Origin: Streptomyces seoulensis
GTDB lineage: Bacteria; Actinomycetota; Actinomycetes; Streptomycetales; Streptomycetaceae
Assembly (NCBI RefSeq): GCF_022846655.1
Contig: NZ_AP025667.1
Location: 2,765,001 to 2,829,000, forward strand
Direction: 5' to 3'
DNA length: 64,000 nt
In this document: positions 59,094-64,000 of the stretch, piece by piece
Numbering within the stretch: position 1 is the stretch's first letter
Layout: each line of letters opens with the position of its first letter
The notes under the pieces: model-generated
The model's input: only the letters and a program-made list of their open reading frames with translations
Told to the model about the DNA's origin: nothing
Databases searched by the model: none
Position numbers and translations under genes: made by a program

Positions 59094-60368
59094 GTGAGCG
59101 GCGAGAACACTTCGGCGGAGGATGAGCGGCGGGTCTGGGACGTCGTCGTGGTCGGCGCGGGACCCGCGGGCGCATCGGCCGCCTATGCGGCGGCCGTCGC
59201 GGGCCGCCGGGTGCTGATGCTGGAGAAGGCGGAACTGCCGCGCTACAAGACGTGCGGCGGCGGCATCATCGGCCCCTCCCGCGACGCGCTCCCGCCCGGC
59301 TTCGAACTCCCCTTCCGGGACCGGGTACACGCGGTGACCTTCTCCCACAACGGCCGATTCAACCGGACCCGGCGCTCCCGGCAGATGCTGTTCGGGCTGA
59401 TCAACCGGCCCGAGTTCGACCAGCGGCTGGTGGAGCACGCGCAGAAGGCGGGCGCCGAGCTGCGCACCGGCGTGACCGTGCAGCGCGTGGAGCAGCACGG
59501 CTCGGCGGTCCCCGACCGGCGCACCGTCGCCGTGGTCCTCCAGGGCGGCGAGACGGTACTGGCCCACGCGGTCGTCGGCGCCGACGGCAGCGCCAGCCGC
59601 ATAGGGGCCCATGTCGGGGTCAAGCTGGACCAGGTCGACCTCGGTCTCGAGGCCGAGATCCCGGTGCCGGACACCGTCGCCGAGGACTGGAAGGGACGCG
59701 TCCTCATCGACTGGGGCCCGCTGCCGGGCAGTTACGGCTGGGTCTTCCCCAAGGGCGACACACTCACGGTCGGGGTCATCTCCGCGCGCGGTGAAGGCGC
59801 CGCCACCAAGCGGTACCTGGAGGACTTCATCGCCCGGCTGGGCCTCGCCGGCTTCGAACCGAGCATCTCGTCGGGGCACTTGACCCGCTGCCGCGCCGAG
59901 GACTCCCCGCTCTCCCGCGGCCGGGTGCTGGTCTGCGGCGACGCGGCCGGACTGCTGGAGCCGTGGACCCGTGAGGGCATCTCCTTCGCGCTGCGCTCCG
60001 GGCGCCTCGCGGGGGAGTGGGCGGTGCGGATCGCCGAGGCCCACGACGCCGTCGACACCCGCAGGCAGGCCCTGAACTACGCCTTCGCCATCAAGGCGGG
60101 GCTCGGGGTGGAGATGAGCGTCGGCAAGCGGCTGCTGGCCGCCTTCGAGCGCCGCCCCGGTGTCTTCCACGCCGGGATCACCGGATTCCGGCCCGCGTGG
60201 AAGGCGTTCCGGGACATCACCACCGGCGCGACGACGCTCGGCGAGATGGTCAGGTCCCGGCCGCTCGCCCAGCGCACGCTGGCCGCGCTGGACCGGGGGC
60301 GTACCGCGCCGGAGGTCCAGGCGGAGCAGCCGGAGCAGCCCGAGCAGGGGGACACCGTCAGTCCATGA
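59094..60368 (+). CDS. geranylgeranyl reductase family flavoprotein
   Basis: A 424-aa FAD-dependent enzyme of the geranylgeranyl reductase family. The dinucleotide motif VVVGAGPAGASAAYAAA is near residue 17, the family motif PRYKTCGGGI follows, and GRVLVCGDAAGLLEPWTREGISFALRSG is the second FAD motif. Members reduce double bonds of polyprenyl chains in lipids, quinones or carotenoids. The GTG at 59094 is chosen because it gives a family-like N-terminus, although only weak GGAG is upstream. Its stop is about six bases from that of the convergent F420-type gene. Confidence 0.88.
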   Translation: MSGENTSAEDERRVWDVVVVGAGPAGASAAYAAAVAGRRVLMLEKAELPRYKTCGGGIIGPSRDALPPGFELPFRDRVHAVTFSHNGRFNRTRRSRQMLFGLINRPEFDQRLVEHAQKAGAELRTGVTVQRVEQHGSAVPDRRTVAVVLQGGETVLAHAVVGADGSASRIGAHVGVKLDQVDLGLEAEIPVPDTVAEDWKGRVLIDWGPLPGSYGWVFPKGDTLTVGVISARGEGAATKRYLEDFIARLGLAGFEPSISSGHLTRCRAEDSPLSRGRVLVCGDAAGLLEPWTREGISFALRSGRLAGEWAVRIAEAHDAVDTRRQALNYAFAIKAGLGVEMSVGKRLLAAFERRPGVFHAGITGFRPAWKAFRDITTGATTLGEMVRSRPLAQRTLAALDRGRTAPEVQAEQPEQPEQGDTVSP

Positions 60369-60372
60369 CGGT

Positions 60373-60399
60373 GATCACCGTCGGTCCGCGACGGTGATC
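60373..60399. terminator. hairpin at the end of two convergent genes
   Basis: GATCACCGTC (60373-60382) pairs with GACGGTGATC (60390-60399), ten pairs and a seven-base loop. It lies within the last codons of the minus-strand F420-type gene and just after the plus-strand stop. A perfect palindrome, GACGGTGATCACCGTC, occupies 60367-60382. Confidence 0.55.
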
Positions 60400-60836
60400 C
60401 GGAACACCGGGTGGTCGGAGGCGGCCGCGAGGATCTCCGTGTCGGAGGAACTCGCGGTCACCCCGGCGAAGAACTTGTCGACCTGCCAGCCCCAGCGCTC
60501 CAGGTAGGTCCGCAGGACCGGGAGCTTCTCGTCGTCGGGAAGCTCCACCGCGGTGAACGCGCGCACCCTGCGGCCGACCCGCAGCTCGCCGCCGTTCGCC
60601 GCCCGCATGTTGCGCACCCACTGGGAGTGGCCGCGCGCCGAGACCAGGTACTGCGCGCCCTCATAGGTGTGCGGGTTGACCGGGATGCGCTGCATCTCGC
60701 CGCTCTTGCGGCCGCGTACCGACAGCTCCGCGCTGCCCGCGAGGCTGACCCCGAGGCGCGCGAGCTTGCCGACGAGCCCGTTGAACCACGTGCCCAGCGG
60801 GCCCGCCTTCAGGTAATACGGCGCGGACGACGACAT
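60375..60836 (-). CDS. nitroreductase/quinone reductase family F420-type protein (Ddn-like)
   Basis: A 153-aa protein of the deazaflavin-dependent (F420H2) nitroreductase/quinone reductase family. The pattern LRGRKSGEMQRIPVNPHTYEGAQYLVSARGHSQWVRNMRA (in parts) gives the F420-binding split barrel. It reduces quinones or nitro compounds using F420H2. ATG 60836 gives the family start; the upstream sequence TGGGGGTC is a modest ribosome site. It is divergent from a TetR gene with several operator-like repeats between, so it is probably repressed by that regulator and induced by its substrate. Confidence 0.88.
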   Translation of the reverse strand: MSSSAPYYLKAGPLGTWFNGLVGKLARLGVSLAGSAELSVRGRKSGEMQRIPVNPHTYEGAQYLVSARGHSQWVRNMRAANGGELRVGRRVRAFTAVELPDDEKLPVLRTYLERWGWQVDKFFAGVTASSSDTEILAAASDHPVFRITVADRR

Positions 60837-60856
60837 GACGACCCCCAGTGATCCGG

Positions 60857-60942
60857 GAGAGCGGTGCTCTCGCTTCGGGTTCCAGTGTGCCGAGATCGGT
60901 GCTCTCGCGCAAGAGCAGTGCTCTGCTTTGTGTGCACTGCTC
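60857..60942. promoter_or_regulatory. cluster of operator-like repeats between the F420-type and TetR genes
   Basis: Four related elements: GAGAGCGGTGCTCTC (60857-60871, six-base arms), CGAGATCGGTGCTCTCG (60891-60907), AGAGCAGTGCTCT (60912-60924, perfect palindrome), and GCACTGCTC (60934-60942). The first two share the 12-mer CGGTGCTCTCGC, 35 bases apart; the last is an inverted match to the third. Such clustering fits TetR-type control of both divergent genes. Confidence 0.6.
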
Positions 60943-60965
60943 CGATGCATGGCACACTGGCCCGC

Positions 60966-61658
60966 ATGAGCACCGCAGAGGGCGCCCGCGCGCGGGCCAG
61001 GACCGAGGTCACCGCGGCCATCAAGGACGAGGCCCGCAGGCAGCTCGCCGCCGAGGGTGCCGCCAAGCTCTCGCTGCGCGCCGTCGCCCGCGAGCTGGGC
61101 ATGGTGTCGTCCGCGCTGTACCGGTATTTCCCGAGCCGCGACGACCTGCTGACCGCGCTGATCATCGACGCCTACGACTCCCTCGGCGAGGCGGCCGAGA
61201 GGGCCCACCAGGACGTCCCCGAGGCGGACTTCACGCGCCGCTGGACGGCCGTGTGCGAAGCGGTGCGTGTCTGGGCGCTCGCCCACCCGCACGAGTACGC
61301 GCTCATCTACGGCTCACCCGTACCGGGCTACGCCGCGCCCGCCACCACCATCCCGTCCGCCGCGCGCGTGGCACTGCTGCTCATCGGGGTCGTCCGCGAC
61401 GTCCACGAGGGTCCCGGCCTCACCGGGTTGTCACTCTCCGCCGAACTGCGCCCCGAAGCCGAGCGGATGGCGGCCGACCTCGCCCCCGGACTGCCGCCCG
61501 AGGCCGCGCCCGCCATGGTCGCGGCCTGGGCCGAGCTGTTCGGGCTGGTCGGGTTCGAGGTGTTCGGGCAGTTCACGCGGGTGGTGGAGGACCGTGAGCG
61601 CTTCTTCCGGCACGCCGCCGTCCGGCTCGGCGAAAGCGTGGGCCTGCCCGCCGCCTGA
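60966..61658 (+). CDS. TetR family transcriptional regulator
   Basis: A 230-aa TetR-type regulator with a C-terminal domain of the TetR_C/WHG type. The HTH is LSLRAVARELGMVSSALYRYFPSRDDLLTAL, preceded by a basic helix (RARARTEVTAAIKDEARRQ). The domain contains the diagnostic WALAHPHEYALIYGSPVPGY. ATG 60966 has no strong ribosome site. It is divergent from the F420-type reductase and almost certainly binds the four repeats between them. Its stop lies 11 bases from the convergent DeoR gene. Confidence 0.9.
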   Translation: MSTAEGARARARTEVTAAIKDEARRQLAAEGAAKLSLRAVARELGMVSSALYRYFPSRDDLLTALIIDAYDSLGEAAERAHQDVPEADFTRRWTAVCEAVRVWALAHPHEYALIYGSPVPGYAAPATTIPSAARVALLLIGVVRDVHEGPGLTGLSLSAELRPEAERMAADLAPGLPPEAAPAMVAAWAELFGLVGFEVFGQFTRVVEDRERFFRHAAVRLGESVGLPAA

Positions 61659-61669
61659 CCGGGGCGGGC

Positions 61670-62449
61670 TCAGACGGTGAGCACCCGGACGCCCGCCTCC
61701 TCGAACCGGCGGACCGTCTCAGGCGGTACCGCGCCGTCCGTCACCAGCGTGTCCACCGGTTCCGGGCCGCAGATCCGGGCGAACGCCCGCCGCTCCAGCT
61801 TGCTGGAGTCGGCCGCGACCACCACGCGCTCCGCGCGCTCGCACAGGAGCCGGTTGACTGCCGCCTCCGACTCGTCGTGCGCCGCCGCTCCGTGCACCGG
61901 GTCGAAGGCGCCCACCCCGAGCACCGCCACGTCCAGCGTGACCGCGCCGAGCACACCGTCCGCGAGCGGGCCGACCAGCTCGAACGACTGCGGGCGCGCG
62001 ACCCCGCCGGTCACCACGATCTTGAACTGGGGCCGCACGGCGAGCTCGCCCGCGATGTTGAGCGCGTTGGTGACCACGGTCAGCGCGGGGGAGCCGGCGG
62101 CCAGGTCGGCACGGACGGCCAGCGCGCGGGCCACCTCCGTGGTCGTGGTGCCACCGGTCAGTCCCACCGCCTCGCCCGGCGCCACCAGATCGGCGACCGC
62201 CGCCGCGATCCGCTGCTTCTCGGAGGCGTGCCGGGCCGTCTTGTAGCGCAGCGGCAGTTCGTACGACACCCCGTGCGCCACCGCGCCGCCCCGGGTGCGC
62301 ACCAGCATCCGCTGCTCGGCGAGCCCGTCGAGATCGCGGCGGATGGTCGCCGCCGACACCGCCAGCTCCGCAGCCGCCTCCTCCACCTCCAGCCGGCCCC
62401 GCTGTGCGAGGAGTTCGAGCAGTGCCTGCCAACGGGTGTCCCGCGCCAT
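61670..62449 (-). CDS. DeoR/GlpR family transcriptional regulator
   Basis: A 259-aa sugar-phosphate-sensing repressor. The HTH is QRGRLEVEEAAAELAVSAATIRRDLDGLAEQRMLVRTRGGAVA in its N-terminal part, and the sensor domain contains VGLTGGTTTTEVARAL and VVAADSSKLERRAFARI, which bind a sugar phosphate. GGAG lies seven bases before the ATG. It is divergent from the SIS-domain gene, so it probably represses the amino-sugar catabolic cluster at the right edge and is released by a pathway phosphate, as with AgaR or GlpR. Confidence 0.92.
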   Translation of the reverse strand: MARDTRWQALLELLAQRGRLEVEEAAAELAVSAATIRRDLDGLAEQRMLVRTRGGAVAHGVSYELPLRYKTARHASEKQRIAAAVADLVAPGEAVGLTGGTTTTEVARALAVRADLAAGSPALTVVTNALNIAGELAVRPQFKIVVTGGVARPQSFELVGPLADGVLGAVTLDVAVLGVGAFDPVHGAAAHDESEAAVNRLLCERAERVVVAADSSKLERRAFARICGPEPVDTLVTDGAVPPETVRRFEEAGVRVLTV

Positions 62450-62512
62450 CCGGCGTCTCCGTTCCTGTGATCTCCCGGCGACCCTAACGCACTACGATTC
62501 GCGTCCAGATGC

Positions 62513-62542
62513 TTGATAGTGCTCGAAAGTCGGCAGTATCTT
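62513..62542 (+). promoter_or_regulatory. promoter of the SIS-aldolase genes
   Basis: TTGATA (62513-62518), an 18-base spacer and TATCTT (62537-62542) make one of the best housekeeping promoters in the window. CTTGATAGTGCTCGAAAG, which includes the -35, has partial symmetry and may be the DeoR operator. The leader is about 25 bases with a GGGAGGG site. Confidence 0.65.
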
Positions 62543-62573
62543 GCATGAACGATCAGCCAGGGGAGGGTGTGGC

Positions 62574-63455
62574 ATGAGCCATGTCGAGGACGAGCTGAGA
62601 AGCCAGCCCGAGTGCTGGGAGCGGGCGGTAAAGGAGGCGGGCCCGCATCGCGCGGCCCTGCCGGTGCCGGGGGAGCGGGTCGCGGTCGTCGGCTGCGGGA
62701 CCTCGTACTTCATGGCGCAGGCCGTGGCCGCGCTGCGCGAGGACGCGGGACAGGGGGAGACGGACGCCTTCGCGGCTTCGGAGTTCCCGCGCGGCCGGTC
62801 CTACGACCGGGTCGTCGCCCTCACCCGCTCCGGCACCACCACCGAAGTGCTCGACCTGCTGGCCCGGTTGAAGGGCACGGCACGGACCACCGCGATCACC
62901 GCCGACCCCGGGACGCCCGTCAGGGATGCCGCCGACGATCTCGTGGTCCTCGACCACGCCGACGAACGCTCCGTCGTCCAGACCCGGTTCGCCACCACCG
63001 CCCTCACCCTGCTCCGCGCCCACCTGGGGCTGCACACCCCGGCCGCCGTCACCGACGCCCGCGCGGCCCTCACCACTCCGCTGCCCGAAGGGCTCGTGGA
63101 GCGACGGGAGTTCACCTTCCTCGGCCGAGGCTGGACCGTAGGACTGGCGAACGAGGCGGCGCTGAAGATGCGCGAGGCGTCCCTGTCCTGGACCGAGGCG
63201 TACCCGGCGATGGAATACCGGCACGGCCCGATCAGCATCAGCACCGGGGACACCGCCACCTGGATGTTGGGCACGGCCCCCGAAAGGCTCGCCGAACAGG
63301 TGCGCGCCACCGGCGCGTCGTGGATCGAGGGCGGCCTCGACCCGCTCGCCGAACTGGTCCGCGTCCAGCGCCTTGCCGTCGCCGTGGCCGCAGCCCGTGG
63401 ACTCGACCCCGACCGGCCCCGCCACCTCACCCGCTCGGTGATCCTCACCCCCTGA
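62574..63455 (+). CDS. SIS-domain sugar isomerase, AgaS/GlmS-like
   Basis: A 293-aa protein with two SIS domains. The first has VAVVGCGTSYFMAQAV and LTRSGTTTEVLDLL, the sugar-phosphate binding serines and threonines; the second has FLGRGWTVGLANEAALKMREASLSWTEAYPAMEYRHGPIS in pieces, with the Glu used in isomerisation. Proteins of this layout are amino-sugar-phosphate isomerases or deaminases such as AgaS. GGGAGGG lies five bases before the ATG. It is under the promoter at 62513 and is followed after 20 bases by a class II aldolase. Confidence 0.88.
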   Translation: MSHVEDELRSQPECWERAVKEAGPHRAALPVPGERVAVVGCGTSYFMAQAVAALREDAGQGETDAFAASEFPRGRSYDRVVALTRSGTTTEVLDLLARLKGTARTTAITADPGTPVRDAADDLVVLDHADERSVVQTRFATTALTLLRAHLGLHTPAAVTDARAALTTPLPEGLVERREFTFLGRGWTVGLANEAALKMREASLSWTEAYPAMEYRHGPISISTGDTATWMLGTAPERLAEQVRATGASWIEGGLDPLAELVRVQRLAVAVAAARGLDPDRPRHLTRSVILTP

Positions 63456-63475
63456 CGCGGAAGGGACAAGCCGCC

Positions 63476-64000
63476 GTGCCCCTCACCACCACCGGTGAAC
63501 TGATCACCCGAGCCGCCCGACTCCGCACCGCCGTGGCCGCGTTCAACATCATCACCCTCGAACACGTCGAGGCCGTCGTCGCCGGAGCCGAGGCGGCCGG
63601 AGCGCCCGTCGTCCTCCAAGTGAGCGAGAACGCGGTCAAGTTCAGATGCGGTCACCTCCGGCCCCTCGCTCGCGCGGCCGTCTCCGCCGCCGAACAGGCA
63701 GCCGTACCCGTGGCGTTGCACCTCGACCACGTCCAGAGCGACGCCCTCCTGCGCCAGGCCCCCGACGCAGGCTTCAGCTCGGTGATGTACGACGCCGCCC
63801 GCCTGCCCTACGCCGAGAACCTCACCGCCACCCAGGCGGCCGCCGACTGGGCGCACGCCCAAGGGCTGTGGATCGAGGCGGAGTTGGGCCAGATAGGCGG
63901 CAAGGGCGGCAGGCCCCCGCTGGACGCCCACGCCCCCGGCGCCCGTACCGACCCCGCCCAGGCGAGGGACTTCGTCGCGCGGACCGGCGTCGACGCGCTC
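63476..64000 (+). CDS. class II fructose/tagatose-bisphosphate aldolase, cut by the window edge
   Basis: The first 175 residues of a class II (zinc) aldolase. The start GTG at 63476 is preceded by AAGGGA at about nine bases. The N-terminal TRAARLRTAVAAFNIITLEHVEAVV gives the family start, and VALHLDHVQSDALL carries the zinc-ligand HxDH motif. Later segments (GFSSVMYDAARLPYAENL and WIEAELGQIGGKGG) match the KbaY/GatY/FBA pattern, with an active-site Glu. With the DeoR and SIS genes, tagatose-1,6-bisphosphate cleavage in an amino-sugar pathway is plausible, but fructose-bisphosphate cannot be excluded. The gene continues beyond the right edge. Confidence 0.88.
   Translation, partial: MPLTTTGELITRAARLRTAVAAFNIITLEHVEAVVAGAEAAGAPVVLQVSENAVKFRCGHLRPLARAAVSAAEQAAVPVALHLDHVQSDALLRQAPDAGFSSVMYDAARLPYAENLTATQAAADWAHAQGLWIEAELGQIGGKGGRPPLDAHAPGARTDPAQARDFVARTGVDAL

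Noticed and set aside
1..64000. CRISPR arrays, tRNA or rRNA genes, insertion sequences, phage genes, integration sites
   Set aside because: I saw no spaced repeat array, no cloverleaf or rRNA-like stretch, no transposase or integrase, and no terminal inverted repeats. Absence from reading by eye is not proof.

Overview
The window is chromosomal DNA of a Streptomyces-type actinomycete. The sequence is very GC-rich with strong third-position GC bias, and GTG and TTG starts are common. Many genes look leaderless: a TANNNT -10 hexamer sits 6-8 bases before the start codon. The gene content fits too (FUSC exporters, an F420-type reductase, an Rv1733c-like membrane protein, a PaaX-like regulator, DUF5997/DUF5134/DUF6421 families). 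I see no rRNA, tRNA, insertion sequence, phage gene or CRISPR array, so this looks like ordinary chromosome carrying several poorly understood conserved loci.

Left part (1-13.1 kb): a methyltransferase, then a five-gene minus-strand operon joined by ATGA overlaps or very short gaps: DUF4132 protein, a 1666-aa protein of unknown function, a MoxR-type AAA+ ATPase, a DUF5682-VWA fusion and a SWIM zinc-finger protein. It resembles the uncharacterised yehI/L/M/P/Q set of enterobacteria and is the largest block of unknown biology here. 13.1-25.6 kb holds single genes and divergent regulator-target pairs: DUF5997 with a LysR-like binding-domain protein, an MFS transporter with an Lrp regulator, a FUSC protein preceded by a possible attenuator, a CbiX-like chelatase, a BadF-type sugar kinase, uracil-DNA glycosylase, a BNR-repeat protein, and an acyl-CoA dehydrogenase facing a PaaX-like regulator.

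Middle (25.6-46.1 kb): a CtpI-like P-type ATPase with a small companion; a phosphotransferase, an NCS2 purine permease, an FprA-like reductase with a TetR regulator; HAD and PAP2 phosphatases; an M56 peptidase without its usual BlaI partner; a second FUSC exporter with a MarR regulator; VOC, GNAT and GDPD genes; and a three-gene operon DUF6421, SDR, threonine-aldolase-like enzyme.

Right part (46.1-64 kb): PlsC acyltransferase, thioredoxin, flavin reductase, the electron transfer flavoprotein pair etfB-etfA, a DUF6986-like citrate-lyase-beta/HpcH enzyme, a carbohydrate locus (LacI regulator, ROK kinase, secreted GH27 alpha-galactosidase), a small secreted peptide, a TmrB-like kinase fused to a Nudix domain, an M20 peptidase, a geranylgeranyl-reductase-family enzyme, an F420-type reductase with a TetR regulator and repeated operators, and an amino-sugar catabolic cluster (DeoR regulator, SIS isomerase, class II aldolase) cut by the right edge.

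Convergent genes are usually separated by long GC-rich hairpins without U-tracts. The one hairpin with a T-tract lies in the leader of the first FUSC gene, inside a possible 15-codon leader peptide.
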